A DNA stretch of 64,000 nt from Kitasatospora phosalacinea (GTDB lineage Bacteria; Actinomycetota; Actinomycetes; Streptomycetales; Streptomycetaceae). The stretch spans positions 16,528 to 80,527 of the forward strand of contig NZ_JNYE01000032.1 of assembly GCF_000717185.1 (NCBI RefSeq), written 5' to 3'. Below, in pieces: positions 8,237 to 16,410 of the stretch. Positions within the stretch are counted from its first letter, which is position 1. Each line of letters starts with the position of its first letter. A program made the translations under genes and the position numbers. The notes under the pieces were generated by a model. The model was not told the DNA's origin. It worked only from the letters and a program-made list of their open reading frames with translations, and made no database searches.

Positions 8237-9075
8237 GCGGTCATTGTGACGTCCGGTCGGCCTGGGCCGGACGAGGGTCCGGTCGCCGGTCCGTCCGCAG
8301 CCCCGTCCGCCGGTCCGGTCGCCGGTCCGTCCGCCGGGCGGGTGCGCAGTCGGCCGCGGGCCGCCAGCCGGTCGAGGCGGCGCTGTTCGGCGGCGGCCCA
8401 GCGGGTGGCCCGCTCGGGGGTGAGCGAGGTGCCGTGGCCGACGTGCAGCCGGGTCGGCCGGAGGGCCAGCATCGCCCGCAGGCTGGCCAGGTTGGCCCGC
8501 CGGTCGTCGTGGAAGGGCGGGTTGGCGGGGCGTCCGGGCAGCAGCCCCATGAACGAGTTGGCGATCAGGTCGCCCGCGACCAGCTCGCCGTCCCCGGTCA
8601 GCACCGACACCGCCCCCGCCGTGTGGCCGGGCGTCGGCACGATCCGGGCGTCCACCCCGAACTCCGCGAGCGCCGTCGGCCCGTTCACCAGCACGTCCGG
8701 CACGAACGGCTCGGCCCGCACGTGCAGGGCCCGGCCGCGGGCCATCAGCCGCCCCATCGGCCCGGTCGGCAGGTACGGCTCGCGCACCCGGCCGGTGGTG
8801 TACGGGGGCAGGTCGGCGACGTGCGCGGCGATCGGCGCCCCGGTCAGGCGGCGGAGCTCGGCGGCCGCGCCGAAGTGGTCCAGGTGCCCGTGGGTGACCA
8901 CGAGCAGCGCGAGGTCGGTCGGGTCGACGCCGTGGGCGGCGAGCAGCTCGGTGACCCGGCGGCCGCTGCCGGGCGTCCCGGCGTCCACCAGGACGGGGCG
9001 GCGGCCCTTCAGCAGGTAGGTGTTGACGGCGCGCCGACCCAGGACGGGCAGGCGGACGACCTCGATGCGGGGCAT
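8233..9075 (-). CDS. MBL-fold metallo-hydrolase
   Basis: 280 residues from ATG 9075, with AGGAGA 8 bases upstream. The metal motif THGHLDHFG (His-x-His-x-Asp-His) sits near residue 81, followed by the later His in PTPGHTAGA and the Asp in VAGDLIANSF. These define the zinc beta-lactamase fold used by glyoxalase II-like and many other hydrolases. VLVDAGTPGSGRRV is the usual strand before the metal site. The last 30 residues are a low-complexity Gly/Pro/Asp/Thr tail built on repeated GPATGPADG-like units. The stop overlaps the start of the membrane protein gene. The substrate is unknown. Confidence 0.9.
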   Translation of the reverse strand: MPRIEVVRLPVLGRRAVNTYLLKGRRPVLVDAGTPGSGRRVTELLAAHGVDPTDLALLVVTHGHLDHFGAAAELRRLTGAPIAAHVADLPPYTTGRVREPYLPTGPMGRLMARGRALHVRAEPFVPDVLVNGPTALAEFGVDARIVPTPGHTAGAVSVLTGDGELVAGDLIANSFMGLLPGRPANPPFHDDRRANLASLRAMLALRPTRLHVGHGTSLTPERATRWAAAEQRRLDRLAARGRLRTRPADGPATGPADGAADGPATGPSSGPGRPDVTMTA

Positions 9076-9138
9076 GCGGGTTCTCCTGAACGGTGAAGTG
9101 GGTTCCGGACATCGGACACGGGGTGTCGCGGGGCGGTG

Positions 9139-9200
9139 CGGCAGGTCTCAGCGGCTCTCGGCGGCTCTCGGCAGGTCTCGGCAGGTCCTGTCAGGTCTCA
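9139..9200. repeat. Short direct repeats upstream of the MBL gene
   Basis: Imperfect repeats of CGGCTCTCGG and CGGCAGGTCT alternate in the gap between the MBL gene and the GlxA-type regulator gene. The last copies reach the regulator's final codons. No function is evident. Confidence 0.5.
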
Positions 9201-10195
9201 GCGGGCGGGGCCGGGTGCGGGCGGAAGCGGCGGCGGTACTCGGCCGGGGTGGTGCCGGTGCGGCGGCGGAACGCCCGGTGCAGGGTCTCCACGGTGCCGA
9301 GCCCGCAGACCGCGGCGACCTCGGGCAGCGTCCGGGAGCCGTCCTCCAGCAGGCGGCGGGCGGCCTCCACCCGCAGCTCCTCCAGGTAGCCGGCCGGGGT
9401 GCGCCCCGTGTCGGCGCGGAACACCCGGCCGAAGTGGCGCACGCTCAGGTGCACCCGCCCCGCCATCTCCTCCAGCGGGACGGGCCGGTGCAGGTTCTCC
9501 ACCAGCCAGCGGCACAGTTCGCCGATCCGGTCGTCGGCGCCGTCCTGGACGGACAGCGGAACGCTGAACTGCCGCTGCCCGCCCGGCCGTTTGACGTACA
9601 TCACCATCGCCCGGGCGGTCTCCAGCGCGACCTGCGGGCCCAGGTCCTCGGCGACCAGGGCCAGCGCCAGGTCCAGCGCCGCGGTCACCCCCGCGCAGGT
9701 CCAGATCCGTCCGGAGCGGATGAAGATCGGATCGGCGTCGACCGCGACCTCCGGGTGCTCGGCGGCCAGCTGACCGGCCGTCAGCCAGTGCGTGGTGGCC
9801 GGGCGCCCGGCCAGCAGCCCCGCCGCGGCCAGCACGTGCACGCCCGCGCACACCCCGCCCAGCCGCCGGACGTGCGGTGCCGCCCCCGCGACCCAGCCGA
9901 CCAGCTCAGGCGGGACGACGGCCCGCAGCACCCCGCCGTCCGGCGCCATCGCCCCGGCCACCAGCAGGGTGTCGACCCCCGGGCCGACCTCCGCCAGCGC
10001 CCGTTCCGCGACCAGCCGCACCCCCGCCGCCGTCACCAGCGGCCCGGCCACGGGCGCGACGACCTCCACCCGGTACCCGGGCGCGGCCGGACCGGCCAGC
10101 CGGGAGGCGACCGAGAAGACCTCGGCCGGACCGGTGACCTCCAGCAGCTCGACCCCGGGGAAGGCGGCGATGACGACGGTGCGCGGCTCGGACAC
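9191..10195 (-). CDS. GlxA-type transcriptional regulator: DJ-1/PfpI domain plus AraC helix-turn-helix
   Basis: 334 residues. GTG 10195 is chosen because GGGAGGA lies just upstream and the family start (VSEPRTVVIAAFPGVELLEVTG) follows at once. Residues about 5-180 form a class I glutamine amidotransferase-like domain, with a nucleophile-elbow Cys in RRLGGVCAGVHVLA. Residues about 225-325 are the AraC domain: LEEMAGRVHLSVRHFGRVF is the first helix-turn-helix, and LPEVAAVCGLGTVETLHRAF the second. GlxA proteins activate catabolic or stress genes in response to small molecules. It is divergent from the DUF89 gene, and a small palindrome lies between them. Confidence 0.9.
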   Translation of the reverse strand: MSEPRTVVIAAFPGVELLEVTGPAEVFSVASRLAGPAAPGYRVEVVAPVAGPLVTAAGVRLVAERALAEVGPGVDTLLVAGAMAPDGGVLRAVVPPELVGWVAGAAPHVRRLGGVCAGVHVLAAAGLLAGRPATTHWLTAGQLAAEHPEVAVDADPIFIRSGRIWTCAGVTAALDLALALVAEDLGPQVALETARAMVMYVKRPGGQRQFSVPLSVQDGADDRIGELCRWLVENLHRPVPLEEMAGRVHLSVRHFGRVFRADTGRTPAGYLEELRVEAARRLLEDGSRTLPEVAAVCGLGTVETLHRAFRRRTGTTPAEYRRRFRPHPAPPAET

Positions 10196-10240
10196 ACCAC
10201 GATCCTCCCGGCGGCGGCACCGCGGCCACAAGGACGGGTC

Positions 10241-10254
10241 CCTGACGGATCAGG
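10241..10254. promoter_or_regulatory. Palindrome between the regulator and DUF89 genes
   Basis: CCTGACGGATCAGG: perfect 5-base arms around CGGA, about 46 bases upstream of the GlxA-type gene and 120 upstream of the DUF89 gene. It is a candidate operator. Confidence 0.3.
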
Positions 10255-10375
10255 ACACCGCCGGGCGGGTGGCCCGGCCGCCCGACGCCCGCCGCCCGGC
10301 CGCCACCACCGCGGGCCGCCCGCGTGAAAGCATCGGGACGACCGCCCGCCGCCCGCGAGAGAACCGAGCCCCGAC

Positions 10376-11542
10376 GTGCCCGTGCCGACGCCCCCCGACG
10401 CGCCCGTGATCCGCATCGACGCCCCCGGCTCCTTCCCCCGCGCCGTCTTCCGGGAGCGCCACCCCGTCCTGGTCCGGCAGGTGCTGGACGCGCTGCCCTA
10501 CGGCCCGCGGCAGCGGGCGGCCCTGGAGGAACTGCTCGCGCGCAGCACCGGCGGCGCCCCGCTGGAGCCGCTCGGCCCGGACGCGCCCGACGCCGCGCAG
10601 TGGCGGGCCTGGGGCGGAGGGCTGTGGGGGCGGCCGTGGGACGAGGCGCCGTTCCTGTGGGCGGAGAGCTGGTTCTACCGGCTGCTGCTGGAGGCCACCG
10701 GCTACTTCCGTCCGGACGGCGCCTGGCGGGGGGTCGACCCGTTCGCACCGTTCAAGGCCGCCGAACTCACCGGCCCCGCCGTGGACGCCGAACTGGCCGC
10801 CCTGGACGCCCTGCCCCCCGACCCGCGCCCCGCCCTGCTGGCCGCCGCCCTGTGGGGCAACCGCGCCGACCTCAGCTTCCAACTCACCGCACGCGACGGC
10901 GACCGGGCGCCCGACCTGGTCGCCGACGACGGCGCCCGGCTCTGGGCCGCCCTCGAACGCGCCCCGGGCGGCCGGGTCGGCCTGGTCGCCGACAACGCCG
11001 GACGGGAACTCCTCCCCGACCTGGTGCTGGCCGACCACCTGCTCACCTCCGGCCTCGCCGGACACGTCGCCCTGTACGTCAAACCCCAGCCCTACTTCGT
11101 CTCCGACGCCACCACCGCCGACGCCCTCGTCACCCTCGCCCGCCTGCGCACCGCCCCCGGCCGGGCCGCCGCCGCGACCGGCGAACGCCTGTGGCGGGCA
11201 ACGGCCGACGGCACCCTGACCCTGCGCACCCACCCGTTCTTCTGCGCCCCGCTGCCCTACGCCGCGATGCCCGCCGACCTGCGCGCCGAACTCTCCGGCG
11301 CCACCCTGACGATCCTCAAGGGCGACCTCAACTACCGCCGCCTGCTGGACGACCGCCACTGGCCCGCCACCACCCCCTTCGCCGCCCTCACCGCCCACTT
11401 CCCCACCCCCGTCGCCGCCCTGCGCACCCTCAAGTCGGACGTCCTGGCGGGCGTCGCCCCGGACACCCTCGCCCGCCTCGACGCCACCGGCCCCGACTGG
11501 CGCACCAACGGCCGCCACGCCCTCGTCCAGGTCCGCGCCTAG
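10376..11542 (+). CDS. DUF89/ARMT1-family protein (damage-control phosphatase type)
   Basis: 388 residues from GTG 10376; GTG 10382 is also possible and no strong ribosome-binding site decides. Seen motifs: EAPFLWAESWFYRLLLEATGY (residues about 92-112), LWGNRADLSF, GLVADNAGRELLPDLVLADHLL, with the Asp-Asn metal ligands, and TILKGDLNYRRLL near residue 315. Together these are the DUF89 metal-dependent phosphatase signature. The family removes phosphate from damaged sugar phosphates such as fructose 1-phosphate. The end of the gene shares the 4-base CTAG with the convergent gene, so both TAG stops overlap. Confidence 0.88.
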   Translation: MPVPTPPDAPVIRIDAPGSFPRAVFRERHPVLVRQVLDALPYGPRQRAALEELLARSTGGAPLEPLGPDAPDAAQWRAWGGGLWGRPWDEAPFLWAESWFYRLLLEATGYFRPDGAWRGVDPFAPFKAAELTGPAVDAELAALDALPPDPRPALLAAALWGNRADLSFQLTARDGDRAPDLVADDGARLWAALERAPGGRVGLVADNAGRELLPDLVLADHLLTSGLAGHVALYVKPQPYFVSDATTADALVTLARLRTAPGRAAAATGERLWRATADGTLTLRTHPFFCAPLPYAAMPADLRAELSGATLTILKGDLNYRRLLDDRHWPATTPFAALTAHFPTPVAALRTLKSDVLAGVAPDTLARLDATGPDWRTNGRHALVQVRA

Positions 11543-12363
11543 GCTGCCCGGTCCGCCCCCGGTCGCCCCTGGAGCGCGGCGCCGTAGCCCGTCGACCCCG
11601 CCAGCAGTCGGCGGTGGCCCGCCGCGCCGGGCTCCCGCGCGGCGGTGCGGCGGGCGATCCGGCGCGCCTCGGCCAGCACCGGGGCGGCCTCCGGCAGGTG
11701 GTCCGGGTGCTCCAGCGGGAAGGCGAGGGCGAGCAGGTCGCGGACCTCCCCGTCCGGGCAGGCGGTGAAGCACTCGGCGGCGGCCAGCCAGAACCGCGGC
11801 CACAGGTCGGCGTACGGCTCGGCGGGCCGGTGGGCGAGCCGCAGCGCCTCCAGGTAGCGCTCCGGCAAGCGCTCGCGGGGGAGCGGGGCGCTGCGGTGCT
11901 CCGCCGCCAGGACGGCGAGCGGGGCCGGGTCGCGGTGGAAGGGCAGGTGGTAGGCGGCCGCGGCGGCGTTCCCGCGCTGCTGCCAACTCCCCTGGTGCAT
12001 AAGGGCGGTGAGACCCTCCAGGGTGGCCCGGTGGCCGATCGCGCCGACCAGCGGACCGATCAGCTGGGCGTTCCACGGCCGCTCCCGCACGAGCAGCCCC
12101 AGCACCCGCCCGGCCAGCCGCGCGGTCGCCGCCCGGTCCGCCCCCAGCGCCGCGCCGAGCGCCAACCGGGCGGCCTCGACCCGCTCGTAGGCGTCCTGGC
12201 CGTCCCGGCCGTCCCGGTCGTCCCGGTCGTCCTGGTCGTCCTGGCTGTCCTGCTCGTCCTGGCCGTCATGTCCGCCCCGTCCGGTGCCGCGGCGCTCCGC
12301 CTCGGCCAGCAGCGCGCCGAACGCATCCAGCCGGGTGGTCAGTTCGGCGTCCTGGTCGGTCAA
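11539..12363 (-). CDS. Hypothetical helical (HEAT-like) protein with an acidic repeat
   Basis: 274 residues from TTG 12363, preceded by GGAGGGG 9 bases upstream. Residues about 30-60 are an Asp/Gln/Arg-rich tract coded by nine 9-bp units. The rest is alpha-helical: LAGRVLGLLVRERPWNAQLIG, LEGLTALMHQGSWQQRGNAAAA and further helices reminiscent of HEAT repeats. No catalytic motif is visible. It is cytoplasmic, with no leader. The DinB gene lies upstream on the same strand after 174 bases. Function is unknown; a scaffold role would be a guess. Confidence 0.65.
   Translation of the reverse strand: MTDQDAELTTRLDAFGALLAEAERRGTGRGGHDGQDEQDSQDDQDDRDDRDGRDGQDAYERVEAARLALGAALGADRAATARLAGRVLGLLVRERPWNAQLIGPLVGAIGHRATLEGLTALMHQGSWQQRGNAAAAAYHLPFHRDPAPLAVLAAEHRSAPLPRERLPERYLEALRLAHRPAEPYADLWPRFWLAAAECFTACPDGEVRDLLALAFPLEHPDHLPEAAPVLAEARRIARRTAAREPGAAGHRRLLAGSTGYGAALQGRPGADRAA
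12193..12273. repeat. Nine 9-bp tandem units inside the hypothetical gene
   Basis: Plus-strand units are GTCCTGGCC and close variants, every 9 bases from 12193. On the minus strand they code Asp-containing triplets such as GQD, DRD and DDQ. They are in frame, so copy number can vary without a frameshift. Confidence 0.9.
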
Positions 12364-12537
12364 CTCCGTTGCCCCTCCGTCCGATCCGCGCCGCCCCGTA
12401 GTCGTCCTCCCGGACGCCGGTGCCCACGACGACGTCCACGCGCCCGGGATCGCCCGGCGTGGGCCAGTGGGCCAGGGCGGGCGTGTCCTCCAACTCCCAG
12501 TAGCGGGCCGGCCCGCCGTCCGAGGGGGCCGCGGGGT

Positions 12538-13053
12538 TCAGGCGCCGGTGCGGCCGTCGAGCAGCTCGCGCAGGACGTCCAGGTGGCCGTTGTGGCGGGA
12601 GGTCTCCTCGATCAGGTGCAGCAGGATCCAGCGCAGGTCGACGTGGCGGCCGTCGCGGATCGGCTGCTTCGCGGTGGCGTCCAGGCCGTGCGCGGCGACC
12701 AGCTCCCGGAAGCGGGCGGACTGCTCCTCGTACTCGGCGAGCAGTTGCGGCAGCGGGACGTCGACCGCGGTGCGCATCTCCGGGTCCGGGTCGTCCTCGG
12801 TGGCGTGGACGAGCGGCCCCTGCTCCTCGGCGCCGAGGAGGACCACCTCCAGCCAGTAGTGCTCGACCCAGCGCAGGTGGCTGATCAGGCCGCAGGGCGT
12901 CATCAGCGGGGAGCCGGGCAGCGGGGAGCGGCGGGCGTCCTCCGCGGAGAGGCCCTCGCACTTGGCGCGGGCGGTGGCCCGGGCGTAGTCGAGGAAGGTG
13001 GTCAGCTGGGTGCGCTCGTCCCAGGAGGGCGGCGTGTCGGTTCGCTCGGTCAT
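12538..13053 (-). CDS. DinB/DUF664 family protein
   Basis: 171 residues from ATG 13053. The four-helix DinB/MDMPI-superfamily signature is visible: LTTFLDYARATARAKCEGL, then SPLMTPCGLISHLRWVEHYW and WILLHLIEETSRHNGHLDVLREL. The His residues in HLRW and RHNGH are the expected metal ligands. The superfamily includes mycothiol- or bacillithiol-dependent S-transferases and mycothiol-dependent maleylpyruvate isomerase. Substrate is unknown. Because the gentisate cluster 45 kb away lacks an obvious isomerase, this is a remote candidate for that step. It is divergent from the GNAT gene. Confidence 0.88.
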   Translation of the reverse strand: MTERTDTPPSWDERTQLTTFLDYARATARAKCEGLSAEDARRSPLPGSPLMTPCGLISHLRWVEHYWLEVVLLGAEEQGPLVHATEDDPDPEMRTAVDVPLPQLLAEYEEQSARFRELVAAHGLDATAKQPIRDGRHVDLRWILLHLIEETSRHNGHLDVLRELLDGRTGA

Positions 13054-13080
13054 CGCGGGCAGTCTGCCCGACCCCTGACG

Positions 13081-13124
13081 GGACGTCGACGGGTTTTCGC
13101 CCGGACGTCGACGGGTTTTCGCCC
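13081..13124. repeat. Two exact 22-bp direct repeats in a divergent promoter region
   Basis: Copies at 13081-13102 and 13103-13124 both begin GGACGTCGACGGGTTTTCGC and are identical. They start 28 bases upstream of the DinB gene. The TTTT is the only AT-rich patch in the region. They could be a regulator-binding array or part of the promoter. Confidence 0.9.
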
Positions 13125-13307
13125 GGACGGCGCCGGGGCGCGGCCCGGGAGAGGGTGCACCCCGGCCGGGCGGCGAGCAGCGGGGCGGCGGCGAAAACCG
13201 GTTGGGGGAGCGGGGCGCGGACGGGTAGAAAGGCCGGGTTTGCCGGACGGGCGACGGGACGACGTCGCACGAGGGTGCACGAGGGTGCACGAGGAGAGGA
13301 GCACGGC

Positions 13308-14258
13308 ATGGCACTGCCGGACGGAATGACGGTGCGGCCCGCCGCGGTCGCGGACGCGGCGGAGGTCTGCGCGCTGCTGAACCGGGTGGACGAGATCGAG
13401 ACCGGCGAGGCGGGCACCGACCTGGCCGAGGTCGAGCAGGAACTCGCCCACCCCGAACTGGACCTGGCCGCCGACAGCTGGCTCCTGCACGACGGCGACG
13501 GGCAGTTGGTCGGCTACGGGCTGGTGCGCGACCGCTCCGGCGGCGAGCGGATCGACCTCGACCAGTACCTGCTGCCCGACCAACTCGCGGGCGGACTCCA
13601 CCTGTTCGACCTGATGGAGGCCCGCGCCGCCGAACTCGCCCGCGGCAACGGCGCCGAGCGGGCCGTGCTGCACCTGCTGCTCAACAGCACCCCCACCACC
13701 GACACCGACGCGATGCGCGCCCGCGGCTGGCGGCTGGCCCGCCGCCACCACTCCCTGCACCGCGCGATCTCCCCGGCCACCGACCCGCTGCCCGAGCCCC
13801 CGGCGGGCGTCCGGCTGCGCGACTGCACCGAGGAGGCCGACCGGCAGGTCGCGCACCGGCTGATCCAGCAGACCTTCGCCGAGCACTACGACTTCAAGCC
13901 CCGCACGTACCGGCAGTGGCTCCAGGACATCGGCGCCGAGACGGTCGACTGGTCCCTGGTGTGGGTCGCCGCGCTCGACGGCCACGGCGACGTCGCCGTG
14001 CTGCGCACCGGCGTCCGGCCGCCCGGCACCGCCTGGGCGTCCAACATCGGCGTGCTGCCCGCCGCCCGCGGCCGCGGCCTCGGCGGCCACCTGCTGCGGC
14101 ACTTCTTCGCCGCGCACGCCGCCCGCGGCCTGACCGGCGCCGGCCTGGGCGTCGACACCGAGAACGCCACCGGCGCGATGGAGCTCTACCTCAAGAACGG
14201 CATGGAGCTCCAGTTCGCGGTCGACACCTGGGAGTTGGTGCTGCCGACCGCAGCCTGA
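13308..14258 (+). CDS. Tandem GNAT-domain acetyltransferase (MshD-like architecture)
   Basis: 316 residues from ATG 13308, preceded by GAGGAGAGGAG. The first GNAT half covers residues about 5-150 and is degenerate at the acyl-CoA loop. The second half, residues about 165-316, has an intact motif A, SNIGVLPAARGRGLGGHLLRHFF, followed by GLGVDTENATGAMELYLKNGM. Two fused GNAT domains with an active C-terminal half are the architecture of mycothiol synthase MshD and many relatives. Whether this is MshD itself is uncertain. Upstream, GCACGAGGGT is repeated twice directly before the ribosome-binding site. The methyltransferase gene follows 37 bases downstream and is probably co-transcribed. Confidence 0.85.
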   Translation: MALPDGMTVRPAAVADAAEVCALLNRVDEIETGEAGTDLAEVEQELAHPELDLAADSWLLHDGDGQLVGYGLVRDRSGGERIDLDQYLLPDQLAGGLHLFDLMEARAAELARGNGAERAVLHLLLNSTPTTDTDAMRARGWRLARRHHSLHRAISPATDPLPEPPAGVRLRDCTEEADRQVAHRLIQQTFAEHYDFKPRTYRQWLQDIGAETVDWSLVWVAALDGHGDVAVLRTGVRPPGTAWASNIGVLPAARGRGLGGHLLRHFFAAHAARGLTGAGLGVDTENATGAMELYLKNGMELQFAVDTWELVLPTAA

Positions 14259-14295
14259 ACCCCGCCCCCGCCACCAGCAGAGGAGGACGCCGACC

Positions 14296-15030
14296 GTGTA
14301 CGACGCCCGCACCGCCGCCGACTACCGGGCGGCCCGTGAACTCCCCCGCGAAGGCCTGACCGCCTGGCGGGAGGCGATCGCCGAGCACGCCGCGCCCCGC
14401 CCCGGCAGCACCCTGGTCGACGTCGGCGCGGGCACCGGGGCCTTCGCCACCGCCTTCCGCGACTGGTACGGCGTGCACGTGCTGGCCGTCGAACCGGCGC
14501 CCGCCATGCGGGAGTTGATCCCGGCCGGGGAGGGCGTCACGGTGCTCGACGGGCGGGCCGAGCAGCTGCCCGTCGCGGACGCGGCCGCGGACGCCGCCTG
14601 GCTCGGCTCCGTCCTGCACCACCTCGCCGATCTCGACGCCGCCGCACGGGAGTTGCACCGCGTGCTGCGCCCCGGCGCCCCGGTGCTGATCCGCAACGCC
14701 TTCCCCGGCCGGTGCGAACGCGACCTGCGGGTGCGGTACTTCCCCGAGACCGCCGCCGGGATCGACGACTACCCGAGCGTGCGGCGGGTCACCGAGGCGT
14801 TCGCCGCGGCCGGGTTCACCCGGGTCGCCCTGCGCTCGCTGCCGCAGCGCTCCGCCCCGACCCTGGCCGCGTACGCCGCGGGCCTGCGCCGCGCCGCCGA
14901 CGGCAAGCTGCGGGCCCTGGACGACGACGCCTGGGAGGCCGGGCTGGCCCGGCTGCGCCGCGCGGCCGCCGAGCGGCCGGAGGAGCCCGCCGTCAGCTGG
15001 ATGGACCTGCTGGTGCTGCAACGGAGTTGA
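14296..15030 (+). CDS. Class I SAM-dependent methyltransferase
   Basis: 244 residues from GTG 14296, with AGAGGAGG 10 bases upstream. SAM-binding motif I is LVDVGAGTGAFATAF (residues about 40-54), with VLAVEPAPAMRELI as the acidic loop, LPVADAAADAAWLGSVLHHLADLDAAARELHRVLRPGAPVLI as motifs II-III of the Methyltransf_11 fold. There is no membrane segment. The substrate is unknown. It follows the GNAT gene closely on the same strand, suggesting a two-gene operon that ends in a repeat-rich gap. Confidence 0.88.
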   Translation: MYDARTAADYRAARELPREGLTAWREAIAEHAAPRPGSTLVDVGAGTGAFATAFRDWYGVHVLAVEPAPAMRELIPAGEGVTVLDGRAEQLPVADAAADAAWLGSVLHHLADLDAAARELHRVLRPGAPVLIRNAFPGRCERDLRVRYFPETAAGIDDYPSVRRVTEAFAAAGFTRVALRSLPQRSAPTLAAYAAGLRRAADGKLRALDDDAWEAGLARLRRAAAERPEEPAVSWMDLLVLQRS

Positions 15031-15035
15031 GACGG

Positions 15036-15076
15036 CCGCCTCGCCGCACACCGCCTCGCCGCACACCGCCTCGCCG
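15036..15076. repeat. 15-bp tandem repeat after the methyltransferase gene
   Basis: CCGCCTCGCCGCACA at 15036-15050 and 15051-15065, with a partial third copy. A second set of GCGGTGCGAAC / GCGGTGCGGG repeats follows at about 15125-15180. It lies between convergent genes. Confidence 0.85.
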
Positions 15077-15187
15077 AGCCCCGGCACCCGCCCGCGGCCG
15101 GTGCGGGGCGTGTTCCGGCCGGGGGCGGTGCGCGGTGCGAACGCGGTGCGAACGGCGTGCGGGCGGTGCGGGCGGTGCGCGGTGGCG

Positions 15188-16081
15188 TCAGCCGTTGGCG
15201 AGGGCCTGGACGCGGTCGAGCGCGCCGTTGAAGTAGTCCTGGTCGCCGGGCAGCGTGCCGGAGTCGGAGTACTGCCAGATGGTCTGGTACGTCCAGCCGG
15301 CCGGGAGGGTGCCGACCGCGGTGGAGTAGCGGGCTATCCAGAGCGGGCTGGTGGCGGCGAAGGAGCTGTTGTTGCCGGTGCAGGTGCTCCACCAGTTGGT
15401 GGTGGTGTAGATCACCGGGTAGCGGCCGGTCTTGGTGTGCACGGTGTTGGAGAAGTCGCGGATCCAGCTGACCATCCCGGCCTGGCTCAGGCCGTAGCAG
15501 GTCGCGCCGTACGGGTTGTACTCGATGTCGAGGGCGGGCGGCAGGGTCTTGCCGTCCTTGGACCAGCCGCCGCCGTGGGCGACGAAGTACGCCGCCTGGG
15601 TGGCGCCGCTGGAGACGTTCGGCAGTGCGAAGTGGTAGGCGCCGCGGATCATCCCGACGCTGTAGGAGCCGTTGTACTGCTGGGCGAAGTACGGGTTGGT
15701 GTAGCTGGTGCCCTCGGTGGCCTTGACGTACGCGAACCGGCCGCCGTTGGCGTACGCGGTGCTCCAGGCGACGTTGCCCTGGTAGCCGGAGACGTCCATG
15801 CCCTTGGTCTGGGTGGCGGCCAGTGCTGCGAAGGTGCTCGCGGTGTCGGCTGTGTCCGTCGCGCCGGTGTCCGCCGCGTCGGCCTGTGCGTTGCCGCGGC
15901 CCTCGTGGGCGGGGACGGTCGAGCCGGCGTAGTCCAGTTCGGGGTGGAAGCCGGGCGGGGTGGCCGGCTTGGCGGCCTGCGCGGGGGCGGCGACGGCGCC
16001 GAGGGTGCCGGCGAGCAGGGCGGCGGTGGCGGCCGCGGTGGCGGCGCGGCGCAGGGCGCGGGTGGTGCCGGAAGCGGGCAT
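15188..16081 (-). CDS. Secreted GH25 lysozyme (N-acetylmuramidase)
   Basis: 297 residues from ATG 16081, preceded by GAGGAGTC. An Arg-rich N-terminus and Ala/Leu-rich core ending APAQAA (about residue 37) form a Sec or Tat-like signal peptide. A disordered linker rich in DTGATDTADT leads to the GH25 barrel at about residue 93. Catalytic residues are Asp96 in GMDVSGYQG, Glu123 in KATEGTSYTNP, and Asp185/Glu187 in ALDIEYNPYG. The conserved IRGAYHFA and WQYSDSGTLPGDQDYFNG close the domain. It cleaves the beta-1,4 bond of peptidoglycan outside the cell. A promoter-like sequence lies about 50-77 bases upstream. Confidence 0.93.
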   Translation of the reverse strand: MPASGTTRALRRAATAAATAALLAGTLGAVAAPAQAAKPATPPGFHPELDYAGSTVPAHEGRGNAQADAADTGATDTADTASTFAALAATQTKGMDVSGYQGNVAWSTAYANGGRFAYVKATEGTSYTNPYFAQQYNGSYSVGMIRGAYHFALPNVSSGATQAAYFVAHGGGWSKDGKTLPPALDIEYNPYGATCYGLSQAGMVSWIRDFSNTVHTKTGRYPVIYTTTNWWSTCTGNNSSFAATSPLWIARYSTAVGTLPAGWTYQTIWQYSDSGTLPGDQDYFNGALDRVQALANG

Positions 16082-16410
16082 GACGACTCCTCAATCCGGT
16101 GGCGGCGGCCGGGGTCGGCCGCATGCGGAGAAGATATAGTCATGGCCCCGTCAGTCAACAGAGTGTTGAAACCACATATCGAATGAACGTATGTAGAGCG
16201 AACATCCATAGGTGTGACAATTGAACGCCCGTACTTCGCAAAGATGTTGACGGAGCGACAGGAGCGACAGGAGTGGCGACCCGCTGGCGCACCCACCCGC
16301 CCCGGCGGTAACGTGTCGACGCGCGTCCCGCTGCCGGGACGACCGGAACGGACGTGGACCAACCGAAGCGGGCCCGGGCGACCGGCCCGGCGCGAGGAGA
16401 CGGGGGAGCG
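16082..16410. other. Divergent intergenic region, unusually AT-rich
   Basis: These 329 bases between the lysozyme and metallophosphoesterase genes contain an AT-rich block (about 16130-16250) that stands out from the surrounding sequence. It holds the lysozyme promoter, a TTGACG on the plus strand at about 16245, and a 9-base direct repeat GAGCGACAG (twice, about 16252-16270). No gene is supported. Confidence 0.5.
16131..16158 (-). promoter_or_regulatory. Sigma70-type promoter for the lysozyme gene
   Basis: On the minus strand, TTGACT (16158-16153) and TATCTT (16136-16131) are separated by 16 bases, 50 bases upstream of the start codon, in a locally AT-rich patch. Confidence 0.55.

Noticed and set aside
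9139..9200. Short repeats considered as a CRISPR-like array
   Set aside because: Units are about 10 bases, imperfect, and have no spacers.
12364..12537. Minus-strand frame coding YWELEDTPALAHWPTPGDPG between the DinB and HEAT-like genes
   Set aside because: It looks somewhat protein-like, but lacks a ribosome-binding site and runs on inside the next gene in another frame without a stop.
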